Assembly (NCBI GenBank): GCA_023392555.1
Contig: JAEVYW010000051.1
Location: 1 to 6,958, forward strand
Reading direction: 5' to 3'
Length of the DNA stretch: 6,958 bases
Source of the DNA: Pseudomonadota bacterium
GTDB lineage: Bacteria > Pseudomonadota > Alphaproteobacteria > Sphingomonadales > Sphingomonadaceae
Part shown: in pieces, positions 1 through 6,248 of the stretch
Layout: the number at the start of each line of letters is the position of its first letter
Numbering within the stretch: position 1 is the stretch's first letter
Translations under genes and position numbers: made by a program
Notes under the pieces: generated by a model
The model's database searches: none
Told to the model about the DNA's origin: nothing
Seen by the model: only the letters and a program-made list of their open reading frames with translations

Positions 1-326
1 AAGAAGAGAGCTCGCACTGCCGACGCGGCGCTATGGCGTGGCGTCCGAAGCGCTTTTAGCGACCATGAATCCCCATTCAGACCGACTGCTGCGAACGTCG
101 GGAACATGATCATGAACGTCGTCACGCCATATCCCTGCGCCTGTCCGAAGCGCAGCATGTCCGCGAGCAGAAAGGCGGCGAGCATCGCCAAACCGTCCGC
201 AATCGCGATCACGACATAGAGTCGAAGCCGGAGAGTTCGAAAATCCTGGACTGGCGCGGGCTGCACAGTCCGGGCGGCGGCAGGCCGACCGGCTTGTGAC
301 GGTGATATATCAGCACGCTTGTTCAT
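1..326 (-). CDS. Polyprenyl-phosphate sugar transferase, N-terminal part (cut by left edge)
   Basis: An open frame begins at an ATG (complement of 324-326) and runs without a stop for 108 codons to the left edge, so only the N-terminus is present. After a polar, Ala/Pro-rich cytoplasmic segment (residues 1-30) come two hydrophobic segments, about 36-56 and 68-83, with the text LLADMLRFG between them. A charged stretch then reads SLKALRTPRHS. This matches the membrane half of exopolysaccharide priming enzymes (polyprenyl glycosylphosphotransferase, WcaJ/ExoY-like), in which a catalytic sugar-transferase domain follows several helices. That domain lies outside the window, so the function is inferred from the N-terminus only. 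The family moves a sugar-1-phosphate from a UDP-sugar to undecaprenyl phosphate at the inner membrane. The ribosome site is weak (a GGGGG run 3-4 bases upstream). A GTG six codons upstream is an alternative start, and an in-frame TAG lies just beyond it. The UDP-xylose synthase gene lies 69 bp upstream on the same strand, suggesting a shared polysaccharide operon. Confidence 0.68.
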   Translation of the reverse strand, partial: MNKRADISPSQAGRPAAARTVQPAPVQDFRTLRLRLYVVIAIADGLAMLAAFLLADMLRFGQAQGYGVTTFMIMFPTFAAVGLNGDSWSLKALRTPRHSAASAVRALF

Positions 327-395
327 ATGCCCCCGTCGCGCCACGACGGTTTTGCGCTAAAGAATTAAGGTTTGCAAATGTTTAACAAAGCGGCC
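327..395 (-). promoter_or_regulatory. AT-rich gap, possible promoter for the sugar transferase
   Basis: This 69-bp gap between two minus-strand genes is far more AT-rich than its surroundings. Read on the minus strand it holds TTGTTA, then TTTGCAAA (a perfect 8-base palindrome, 371-378), then CCTTAATTC. These could supply -35/-10 elements or an operator, but no pair has both good matches and good spacing (TTGTTA to TAATTC is only 15 bases apart). No terminator hairpin was found after the upstream gene, so read-through is equally possible. Confidence 0.25.
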
Positions 396-1358
396 TCACG
401 TCGCGGCAAGGAGCTCGCGGAAGTAGGCGATCGTCTTGTCCAGGCCTTGGCTCAGCGGCACCTTCGGTTCCCAACCGAGTAATTCGCGGGCAAGCGATAT
501 GTCGGGTTGGCGCTGCCGGGGGTCATCCGAGGGGAGCGGCGCGAAGGTCGTTCCGGACGCAGTGTCGACTTTCTCGATGACGAGATCGGCCAGCTCTTTC
601 ATCGAAAACTCGCTCGGATTGCCGATATTGACCGGGCCCGTGACCTCGTCGGGCGTGGCCATGAGGCGGACGAGGCCATCGAGCAGATCGTCGACGTAGC
701 AGAAGCTGCGGGTCTGCGTGCCCTCGCCGTAGAGCGTGATCGGCTCGCCGCGGAGCGCCTGGACGATGAAGTTGGAGACCACGCGTCCGTCCGAAGGATG
801 CATCCTCGGGCCATAAGTGTTGAAGATTCGCGCGACCTTGATCGAAAGCCCCATCTGGCGGTGGTAGTCGAAGAACAGGGTCTCGGCGCAGCGCTTGCCC
901 TCGTCATAGCAGCTGCGCGTCCCGATCGGGTTGACGTGGCCCCAATAGTCTTCGGTCTGTGGGTGAACGAAGGGGTCGCCGTAGACCTCGCTGGTCGAAG
1001 CCTGCAGGATCTTCACCCCGAGGCGCTTGGCCAGTCCGAGCATGTTGATCGCTCCGTGCACGGACGTCTTGGTCGTCTGGACCGGGTCATGCTGGTAGTG
1101 AACGGGTGAGGCGGGGCAGGCCAGATTGTAGATCTCGTCGACTTCCACGTAGAGGGGGGAGGTGACGTCGTGGCGAATCAGCTCGAACGCCGGATTGCCC
1201 AGCAGGTGGGCGATGTTGCGCTTCGATCCCGTGAAGAAATTATCGACGCAGATGACTTCGTGGCCGTCGCCAATAAGGCGGTCGCACAAATGCGATCCGA
1301 GGAAACCCGCGCCGCCCGTGACGAGGACGCGCTTCCGAAGTTCGTAAGATCGCGGCAT
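396..1358 (-). CDS. uxs: UDP-glucuronate decarboxylase (UDP-xylose synthase), SDR family
   Basis: A complete 320-residue protein of the extended short-chain dehydrogenase family. The family uses bound NAD+ to oxidise UDP-glucuronate at C4, decarboxylate it and reduce it to UDP-xylose (EC 4.1.1.35) in the cytosol. The Rossmann nucleotide motif GGAGFLG is at residues 15-21, and an acidic residue ending the second strand is at D39. The catalytic loop STSEVYG is at 121-127 with T122 and E124. The catalytic pair is Y151/K155 in YDEGKR, preceded by NPIGTRSC. The sequences [11 protein letters not shown] and [10 protein letters not shown], typical of this subfamily, follow. Length is normal for a soluble bacterial enzyme with no membrane anchor. 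The start at 1358 has AGGGG about 10 bases upstream. The sugar transferase follows on the same strand, so UDP-xylose probably feeds a surface polysaccharide. A related 4,6-dehydratase or epimerase is possible but less likely given how closely the motifs match UDP-xylose synthase. Confidence 0.93.
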   Translation of the reverse strand: MPRSYELRKRVLVTGGAGFLGSHLCDRLIGDGHEVICVDNFFTGSKRNIAHLLGNPAFELIRHDVTSPLYVEVDEIYNLACPASPVHYQHDPVQTTKTSVHGAINMLGLAKRLGVKILQASTSEVYGDPFVHPQTEDYWGHVNPIGTRSCYDEGKRCAETLFFDYHRQMGLSIKVARIFNTYGPRMHPSDGRVVSNFIVQALRGEPITLYGEGTQTRSFCYVDDLLDGLVRLMATPDEVTGPVNIGNPSEFSMKELADLVIEKVDTASGTTFAPLPSDDPRQRQPDISLARELLGWEPKVPLSQGLDKTIAYFRELLAAT

Positions 1359-1496
1359 TTGAAATTTTCCCCTGGCCCTTCCGACTGATGAACCTCAGCG
1401 CCGACTCCGTGTAAAGCCTTTTCGCGCCGCCGGTGGTTGAAGGTTGCGGCGGCGCTGTCGGCGCCGTTAGTAAAGAGCGTCGAAGTGGAGAGTTGA
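1359..1496. promoter_or_regulatory. Divergent intergenic region between uxs and cfa
   Basis: The start codons of two oppositely oriented genes lie 138 bp apart, so promoters for both should be here. On the minus strand TTTACA (complement of about 1409-1414) resembles a -35 box, but the hexamer 17 bases on, TTCATC, is a poor -10. On the plus strand TTGCGG (1444-1449) and TAGTAA (1468-1473), 18 bases apart, form a weak candidate. Ribosome sites flank both ends: GGAG at 1487-1490 for cfa, and AGGGG on the minus strand for uxs. The region follows from gene layout; the exact boxes are guesses. Confidence 0.45.
1424..1455. repeat. GC-rich inverted repeat upstream of cfa
   Basis: GCGCCGCCG (1424-1432) is exactly complementary to CGGCGGCGC (1447-1455), giving a 9-base stem with a 14-base loop. 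No T run follows, so it is not a standard terminator. It lies 41-73 bases before the cfa start. It could be an operator or a structure in the leader RNA, depending on where transcription begins. Confidence 0.5.
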
Positions 1497-2768
1497 ATGT
1501 CCTTGATCGGCCGTTTCATCGACCAGCTCCTGCCGGTTGGCAGCATCACAGTCATCGAGCCGAACGGGCACAAGGGCACCTATGGCCCCGGTGGGGGGCA
1601 GCAGGTCACGGTGCGGCTCCACGATCGCCGCGTCGGTCTCGAGATCTTCCGCAACCCACGGCTCAAGTTCGGCGAACTCTACATGGACGGTCGCGTCACG
1701 ATTGAGGACGGGACGATCCTCGACCTGCTCGAACTGGTCGTTGGCGCCAAACCGTGGGAGCAGGGCAAGCGGAAAGCACTCGGCAAGGGCAAGTCGAAGT
1801 GGCTGAAGCGCTTCTTCCGCCGCAACGATCCAACCCAGTCGAAGCGCAATGTCGCCCATCATTACGACATCGGAAACGAGCTCTACGCGCTCTTCCTCGA
1901 CAAGGACTGGCAGTACAGCTGTGCTTATTACACCGACCCGTCGAACAGTCTGGAGCAAGCGCAGGAAGACAAGAAGGCGCACATCGCTGCCAAGCTGTAC
2001 TTGAAGCCGGGCCAGCGTGTCCTCGACATCGGCTGCGGCTGGGGCGGTATGGCGCTTTACCTCAATCGCGTGGCCGACGTGGACGTTTTGGGAATCACGC
2101 TCTCGGAAGAGCAGCTCAAGATCGCCCGCCAGCGCGCCGAGGACGCGGGCGTGTCCGATCGCGTCAAGTTCGAGCTGATCGACTACCGCCTGCTTGAGGG
2201 GCGTTTCGACCGGATCGTTTCAGTCGGAATGTTCGAGCACGTGGGCGCCAAGCACTACGACGAATTCTACGCCAAGTGCCGTGAGCTGCTAACCGACGAC
2301 GGCGTGATGCTGCTCCACACGATCGGGAAATTGGGTGGTGCTGGTCAGCCAGATCCTTTCACCGACAAGTGGATTTTCCCTGGCTATCATCTGCCCAGCG
2401 CCGCGCAGATGTGCTCGTCCAGCGAGAAGTCGAAGATGATCGTCGGCGATCTCGAGACCTTGCGGCTGCATTATGCCTATACGCTTCGCGAATGGTTGAA
2501 GCGGTTTACGGCCGCCCACGACGAGGTCGTCAAACTTTATGACGAACGCTTTTTCCGAATGTGGGAATTCTACCTCGCCGGCGGCATCGTGATGTTCGAA
2601 AGCGGTGCGGCCTGCAATTACCAGATTCAATATATCCGCGATCGCCGGGCCGTTCCCATCACGCGCGACTATATGGGCGAGGCGGAGGCTCGCTACCGCG
2701 CAGCCGGCACTACGGGGAAGAAGCGGCCGGCTCGCAAGGCGGGGCGAGCGCCAGAGCCCGTCAAGTAA
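1497..2768 (+). CDS. cfa: Cyclopropane-fatty-acyl-phospholipid synthase
   Basis: A complete 423-residue SAM-dependent methyltransferase. Known family members add a methylene group from S-adenosylmethionine across cis double bonds of membrane phospholipid acyl chains, usually in stationary phase or under acid stress. The N-terminal lipid-binding domain (about 1-100) ends in a very basic linker (about 90-117, many K/R). The catalytic domain follows from about 120. The SAM-binding motif VLDIGCGWGG is at 175-184 and GITLSEEQL is at 199-207. Residues matching the bicarbonate and active-site positions of E. coli Cfa are C142 (QYSCAYY), E247 (MFEHVG), H274 (LLHTIG) and Y326 (HYAYTL). The protein is somewhat longer than E. 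coli Cfa (382), partly because of a basic, low-complexity tail (about 403-423). The start has GGAG six bases upstream. The stop codon runs straight into the AAAA that precedes the terminator hairpin. Divergent from uxs and convergent with the EF-hand gene, it appears to be a single-gene unit. A mycolic-acid-type relative is possible, but the motifs fit Cfa well. Confidence 0.94.
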   Translation: MSLIGRFIDQLLPVGSITVIEPNGHKGTYGPGGGQQVTVRLHDRRVGLEIFRNPRLKFGELYMDGRVTIEDGTILDLLELVVGAKPWEQGKRKALGKGKSKWLKRFFRRNDPTQSKRNVAHHYDIGNELYALFLDKDWQYSCAYYTDPSNSLEQAQEDKKAHIAAKLYLKPGQRVLDIGCGWGGMALYLNRVADVDVLGITLSEEQLKIARQRAEDAGVSDRVKFELIDYRLLEGRFDRIVSVGMFEHVGAKHYDEFYAKCRELLTDDGVMLLHTIGKLGGAGQPDPFTDKWIFPGYHLPSAAQMCSSSEKSKMIVGDLETLRLHYAYTLREWLKRFTAAHDEVVKLYDERFFRMWEFYLAGGIVMFESGAACNYQIQYIRDRRAVPITRDYMGEAEARYRAAGTTGKKRPARKAGRAPEPVK

Positions 2769-2796
2769 AAGGGCCCGGCGGTCTCCCGCCGGGCCC
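2767..2796. terminator. Convergent hairpin terminator between cfa and the EF-hand gene
   Basis: GGGCCCGGCGG (2771-2781), a four-base loop TCTC, and CCGCCGGGCCC (2786-2796) form a perfect 11-base stem. AAAA (2767-2770) lies on the left side, giving a TTTT tail for transcripts arriving on the minus strand from the EF-hand gene. On the plus strand the hairpin is followed by TCCCGATT, a poor U tract, so it probably stops cfa transcription less efficiently or only shields the mRNA end. It sits two bases past the cfa stop and 20 bases past the EF-hand stop. Confidence 0.85.
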
Positions 2797-2816
2797 TCCC
2801 GATTCTGCCGTTAGGC

Positions 2817-3389
2817 TTAGCCGCGGCGCCCGCGCATTTGCTGGCGCATCTGGGCGCGCTCTTCCGGCGTGACCTGCCCGTCACGGTTCGCGTCCATCAT
2901 GTCGAAATGCTGGAGCGCGGCAGTCTGCGCTTCCTGCAGGGACACCCGTCCGTCGCGATTGACGTCGGCTATTTCGAACATACGGCCGCTGAACCCGTGC
3001 ATGCCGCGCATGCCGCGCATGCCGGCACGCGGACTCGCGGCGCCCTTGTCCGCAACTCGCTGTTGACGCTGCGCAGTGCGTGCGTCCCACTCCTGCCGGC
3101 TGACGGAGCCGTCGCGATTGGCGTCGACGCGGTCGAAGGCCGCGCCGCGCTTCTCACCGGCACGCGCAGCGAACTGCGAGCGAAGCTGCACGCGAGCGGC
3201 ATCCGCCTCGGCCTTGGTCAGGAATCCGTCACGATTGGTGTCGAGTCGCGCGAACATCTCTGCGGTGGTTGCCTGGACCTCGGCGCGAGTGTGAATGCGC
3301 GGGGCCGGCAGCGGCGCCGGCGGGGCGACTTGGGCCACGGCGGGCGTAACGAGAGCGAGCACCGCAGCGCCGATCAGGAACTTGGTCAT
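2817..3389 (-). CDS. Secreted EF-hand calcium-binding protein
   Basis: A 190-residue protein with a signal peptide: MTK, a hydrophobic core FLIGAAVLALV, and a probable cut after PAVA (about 19/20). It is therefore likely periplasmic or exported. A Pro/Ala-rich spacer follows. Four canonical 12-residue EF-hand loops follow, each beginning D-x-N-R-D-G and ending in E: 50-61, 89-100, 142-153 and 166-177. All calcium-ligand positions I can check are intact. Between the second and third hands is a basic linker (about 105-135) with an RGM repeat, and the tail is rich in R, Q, M and G. The partner or process is unknown; calcium buffering or signalling in the envelope is inference. The frame is open upstream to 3497, but the start at 3389 is chosen because AAGGAGG lies seven bases before it and the protein then opens with the signal peptide. 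It converges on cfa and shares its terminator. Confidence 0.87.
   Translation of the reverse strand: MTKFLIGAAVLALVTPAVAQVAPPAPLPAPRIHTRAEVQATTAEMFARLDTNRDGFLTKAEADAARVQLRSQFAARAGEKRGAAFDRVDANRDGSVSRQEWDARTAQRQQRVADKGAASPRAGMRGMRGMHGFSGRMFEIADVNRDGRVSLQEAQTAALQHFDMMDANRDGQVTPEERAQMRQQMRGRRG
2999..3025. repeat. Three 9-bp tandem units inside the EF-hand gene
   Basis: GCATGCCGC is repeated in direct tandem at 2999-3007 and 3008-3016, with a third near-copy (GCATGCCGG) at 3017-3025. It encodes the repeated Met-Arg-Gly linker between the second and third EF-hands. A short in-frame repeat of this kind can change copy number without breaking the gene. Confidence 0.7.
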
Positions 3390-3396
3390 GTATTTG

Positions 3397-3403
3397 CCTC
3401 CTT
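3397..3403 (-). promoter_or_regulatory. Strong ribosome binding site setting the EF-hand protein start
   Basis: On the minus strand AAGGAGG is a full match to the anti-Shine-Dalgarno core, seven bases before the ATG at 3389. It decides that start over the longer open frame, whose extra 36 N-terminal residues (beginning MVNGSPF) do not look like a signal peptide. Confidence 0.85.
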
Positions 3404-3429
3404 GGAAGGGTTGATCGAGGCTTAAGTCA

Positions 3430-3457
3430 TTGAAGCTGTATCGGTCTTGAATAATCT
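3430..3457 (+). promoter_or_regulatory. Possible promoter for the PAP2-like gene
   Basis: TTGAAG (3430-3435) and TAATCT (3452-3457) are 16 bases apart and resemble sigma-70 -35 and -10 boxes. Transcription would begin near 3464, leaving a leader of about 75 bases. The 151-bp divergent gap must also drive the EF-hand gene, for which I find no convincing boxes. Confidence 0.3.
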
Positions 3458-3540
3458 GCGATGATGCGGGCGACCGGAATGGCGAACCATTAACCAAACA
3501 GGACTAGGCATCGCATCTGAGCTCTGGGGAATAGGTGGGG

Positions 3541-4611
3541 ATGCATCGTCGGGGAGAGATAGGGGCTGTAGCATTGGGTGCCGGCGTGGTGCTGGCATAC
3601 ACGATCCTTGTCCTTTCGACGGGCCGAGTTGGGCTTGGCGATTACTCGCGCCTCCTCTCCCAATATCTGGCCGGATCGGTCTTCCTCCTCGTCTTGATGG
3701 GCGGCGGCTGCGTTCTCGTTCAGCTTTACCGAAACCGGCCTCGCACCGACGAAGAGGGACCAGGGCCCATTGCTACATTGGTTGGAGACGTCAAAGCGCG
3801 ATGGTGTCGCGACTGTTTCGCGTCCTTGTTCTGGCCGCCATTGCTCTTCGCCTTCCTGATGGCGTCGTTCAACGCCTACAAGCAGATGGTCCTGCCGGTC
3901 GCAGGCTTCCGCTTCGATCACGCATTGACAGTCGCGGACCGCGCCTTGTTCCTCGGCCACGACCCTTGGCGGGTTACCCACGCCATCTTCGGATCGCCCG
4001 AAGCGACGTTGTTCATCGATCACGCTTACCACGGCTGGTTCGCGCCGATGGCGCTGGGAGTGATTCTCTGTGCCTGGCTTCCGGCTTCGACCTACCGGCT
4101 TCGGGCGCAGTACCTCCTGTCCTACATCGCAGTGTGGATCGGGATCGGCAGCGTCCTCGCCTTCCTCCTGCCTTCGGCCGGTCCCTGTTTCTATTCGCAG
4201 CTTGTCGGACCATCACCGGGCTTTGACGAACTGATGCACCGGCTCGCCGCGTTGCAGGCAGCATCCGGATCCGACTTTTCGGCTTTCAGGAATCAGACGA
4301 TGCTTCTCGAAGCGCGCGGAGCGACCCATCTCACAATCGGTGGCGGCATCTCAGCAATGCCATCGGTGCATAATGGCCTGGCGGTCCTGTTCGCGATCGC
4401 TGCCTTCAGGATCAGCAGGGTGGCCGGCTGGCTTTTCGCTGCCTACGCCCTCCTGATCTGGATCGGATCGATCCACCTCGGTTGGCACTACGCGCTTGAT
4501 GGCATCGTCTCGGGCGTCCTCACCATCCTGATCTGGCACGGGATGGGCAGGGTCGCGGACTGGCTGGACCGTCCGCTGGACAAAGCGGAAGCGCAACCGG
4601 CGCTGGTCTGA
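3541..4611 (+). CDS. PAP2-superfamily membrane enzyme, Aur1/inositolphosphotransferase-like
   Basis: A polytopic membrane protein of 356 residues (358 if the in-frame GTG at 3535 is used). GGGGA at 3526-3530 could serve either start, and ATG is preferred by codon. About eight hydrophobic segments are visible, near residues 8-26, 44-63, 98-118, 167-184, 192-212, 279-292, 296-312 and 322-335. Two PAP2 phosphatase/transferase motifs are clear: SAMPSVHN (271-278, with the active-site H277) and LGWHYALDG (313-321, with H316 and D320). The KxxxxxxRP motif of classical phosphatases is absent. The combination of AGPCFYSQ before the PSVH motif and this spacing fits the Aur1/Ipt1-like branch, whose fungal members move phosphoinositol onto ceramide. 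The substrate here is unknown. A lipid phosphate phosphatase, or a head-group transferase acting on sphingolipid or polyprenyl lipids, are all possible. Two envelope glycosylation genes lie downstream on the same strand. Confidence 0.82.
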   Translation: MHRRGEIGAVALGAGVVLAYTILVLSTGRVGLGDYSRLLSQYLAGSVFLLVLMGGGCVLVQLYRNRPRTDEEGPGPIATLVGDVKARWCRDCFASLFWPPLLFAFLMASFNAYKQMVLPVAGFRFDHALTVADRALFLGHDPWRVTHAIFGSPEATLFIDHAYHGWFAPMALGVILCAWLPASTYRLRAQYLLSYIAVWIGIGSVLAFLLPSAGPCFYSQLVGPSPGFDELMHRLAALQAASGSDFSAFRNQTMLLEARGATHLTIGGGISAMPSVHNGLAVLFAIAAFRISRVAGWLFAAYALLIWIGSIHLGWHYALDGIVSGVLTILIWHGMGRVADWLDRPLDKAEAQPALV

Positions 4612-4614
4612 AAG

Positions 4615-4635
4615 GCGCGTAAACGCGCGATTTTT
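4615..4635 (+). terminator. Short hairpin with T run after the PAP2-like gene
   Basis: GCGCG (4615-4619), a TAAA loop, and CGCGC (4624-4628) form a five-base GC stem. It is followed by GA and then TTTTT (4631-4635), beginning three bases past the stop codon. This has the form of a small intrinsic terminator. With so short a stem it may only reduce transcription into the next gene, for which I find no clear promoter of its own. Confidence 0.55.
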
Positions 4636-4694
4636 GCATTGCCAGCGGCGTCAATCCCAGCGAAGGGCCGCTCGGGACAATTGCCGCCATATCA

Positions 4695-6248
4695 ATGACT
4701 ATCGCGCATCAATCGGCCCCCGAAGGGCACGCTGGACCGCGGCCGTGGTGGGAGACGCGGCCGTTCGTCGCGTTCCTGATCATCGCCTCCGCGATCCCGC
4801 TGCTCTACCCGCCCATTGCGCCCCTCGTCGATCTGATGGGTCATATGGGCCGCTACCGGGTCCAGCTTGACGGCGGTGCTTCGCCGTTCCTGTCGCAATA
4901 TTATGATTTTCACTGGCAGGCGGTCGGCAATCTAGGCGTCGACGTCCTCGTCCATTTGCTCGGGCCGATCCTTGGCCTTGAAGCCGCCGTGAAGCTGATC
5001 GTCCTGTCGATCCCAACGATCACGGTCGCGGGATTCCTCTGGGTCGCACGCGAAGTGCATCATCGCCTGCCGCCGACGGCCATCTTCGCCCTGCCGCTCG
5101 CTTACAGCCACCCGTTTCTGTTCGGCTTCGTGAATTTCGCGTTCGCCATGGCGCTCGCCTTCGTCGCATTCGGTCTGTGGCTCAGGCTCGGCCGGCTCGG
5201 CAAGACGCGGCTCCGGGCAATTGTCTTCGTGCCGATCTCCGTCGTCCTGTTCTTCGCTCATACCTTCGGATGGGGCACTCTTGGCCTTCTTGCTTTCTCG
5301 GCAGAGGCCGTTCGTCAGCACGACAAGGGAGTGGGCTGGTTCCGCTCGGGCGTGAATGCTGCGCTGCACGCCTCCTGCATGGCGCTTCCGGTGATCTTCA
5401 TGCTCGCCTGGCGAAGCGAGGCGCCTGCGGGGATGACGCTCGACTGGTTCAATTTCAAAGCGAAGTGGATGTGGGTCCGCCGCATCTTCCGCGATCGCTG
5501 GGAAGTTTACGACCAGGCCTGCGTCGCAGTGCTGGGCCTCGTCCTGCTGTTCGCACTGATCAATCGCCGCCTGGTTTTCTCCCGCAACCTTGCGTTCTCC
5601 GGTCTCGTGCTGGCCGCCGTTTTCCTGTTCCTCCCGCGCATCGTCTTCGCTTCCAACTATGCGGACATGCGGCTCGCGCCCTACGTTCTGGCCATCTTCG
5701 TCCTCGCGATCCGTTTCCGCTCCGAAACTCACATCAAGACAGCGCAGGCTCTTGCGGTGCTAGGCCTCGGTTTCTTCCTTGTCCGAACCGCAACGACGAC
5801 GATCAGCTTCGCCTGGGCGGCCGACGATCAGCGCGCGAAACTTCACGCGCTTGACCACATTCCGGTTGGAGCGCGCGTCGCCACCTTCGTTGGGCAGGGC
5901 TGCCGGGACCGGTGGGAGATGTTCCGCAACGGTCACTTGGGAGCGATGGTGATTGTTCGCCGGGAGGGTTTCTCCAACGACCAGTGGAACATCGTCGGAA
6001 GCAATCTGCTGACGGTCCGCTACACGAAGCCGGGCGCCTACGCCCACGACCCCTCGCAGATCGCGCGCCCCAACGGCTGCCAGCGCAAGGACTCGTTCCG
6101 GATCGATCAGGCGCTGGAATTCCTGCCGCGCGACGCGTTCGACTACGCCTGGCTGGTCGAAGTGCCCCCTTACGACACGAAACTTAGGCGTGGCATGACG
6201 CCGGTCTGGCAAGGACCCCGTACAGTCCTGTATCGACTGCACCCATGA
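4695..6248 (+). CDS. Polytopic membrane protein, putative GT-C type glycosyltransferase
   Basis: A 517-residue protein that I do not recognise as a named family. The first helix (about 24-42) is followed by a loop with DLMGHMGRY (46-54), an acidic-plus-histidine motif (D46, H50, R53). Around ten further hydrophobic segments run to about residue 365, including 98-117, 127-163, 176-203, 220-238, 275-290, 298-314 and 327-340. A soluble C-terminal domain of about 145 residues follows (370-517), containing VGARVATFVGQGCRDRW, two cysteines (C403, C462) and many aromatics. An acidic first loop, many helices and a C-terminal extramembrane domain is the layout of GT-C enzymes, which use polyprenyl-phosphate sugars on the periplasmic face. 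This is an inference from layout, not a motif match. The stop overlaps the start of a polyprenyl-phosphate glycosyltransferase by ATGA, which strongly supports joint work. The ATG at 4695 has no good ribosome site. No other in-frame start in the stretch just upstream looks better, and the next Met (48) would cut off the first helix. Confidence 0.75.
   Translation: MTIAHQSAPEGHAGPRPWWETRPFVAFLIIASAIPLLYPPIAPLVDLMGHMGRYRVQLDGGASPFLSQYYDFHWQAVGNLGVDVLVHLLGPILGLEAAVKLIVLSIPTITVAGFLWVAREVHHRLPPTAIFALPLAYSHPFLFGFVNFAFAMALAFVAFGLWLRLGRLGKTRLRAIVFVPISVVLFFAHTFGWGTLGLLAFSAEAVRQHDKGVGWFRSGVNAALHASCMALPVIFMLAWRSEAPAGMTLDWFNFKAKWMWVRRIFRDRWEVYDQACVAVLGLVLLFALINRRLVFSRNLAFSGLVLAAVFLFLPRIVFASNYADMRLAPYVLAIFVLAIRFRSETHIKTAQALAVLGLGFFLVRTATTTISFAWAADDQRAKLHALDHIPVGARVATFVGQGCRDRWEMFRNGHLGAMVIVRREGFSNDQWNIVGSNLLTVRYTKPGAYAHDPSQIARPNGCQRKDSFRIDQALEFLPRDAFDYAWLVEVPPYDTKLRRGMTPVWQGPRTVLYRLHP

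Noticed and set aside
507..1109. 200-codon open frame on the plus strand opposite uxs
   Set aside because: It lies wholly inside the well-supported UDP-xylose synthase gene and its product has no recognisable domain; it is a GC-rich antisense shadow.
2838..3425. 195-codon plus-strand open frame across the EF-hand gene
   Set aside because: The opposite strand carries four intact EF-hands, a signal peptide and a strong ribosome site; this frame shows none of these.
3390..3497. 36-residue N-terminal extension of the EF-hand protein, starting at 3497
   Set aside because: It puts a polar stretch before a good signal peptide and ignores the AAGGAGG site seven bases before the ATG at 3389.
3489..3500. 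TTAACCA-type motif in the divergent gap, considered as a stress-sigma or operator site
   Set aside because: It lacks a partner box at suitable spacing (no GGAAC/GTT pair) and similar AT-rich words are common in alphaproteobacterial intergenic DNA.
4736..4766. CCGCGGCCG-type palindromic sequence near the start of the membrane protein gene
   Set aside because: It is short, lies within coding sequence, and is expected by chance in GC-rich DNA.
4932..5732. 266-codon minus-strand open frame opposite the membrane protein gene
   Set aside because: The product is a highly charged E/R/D/Q-rich string typical of the antisense of hydrophobic coding sequence, and the plus-strand protein has a sensible membrane layout.
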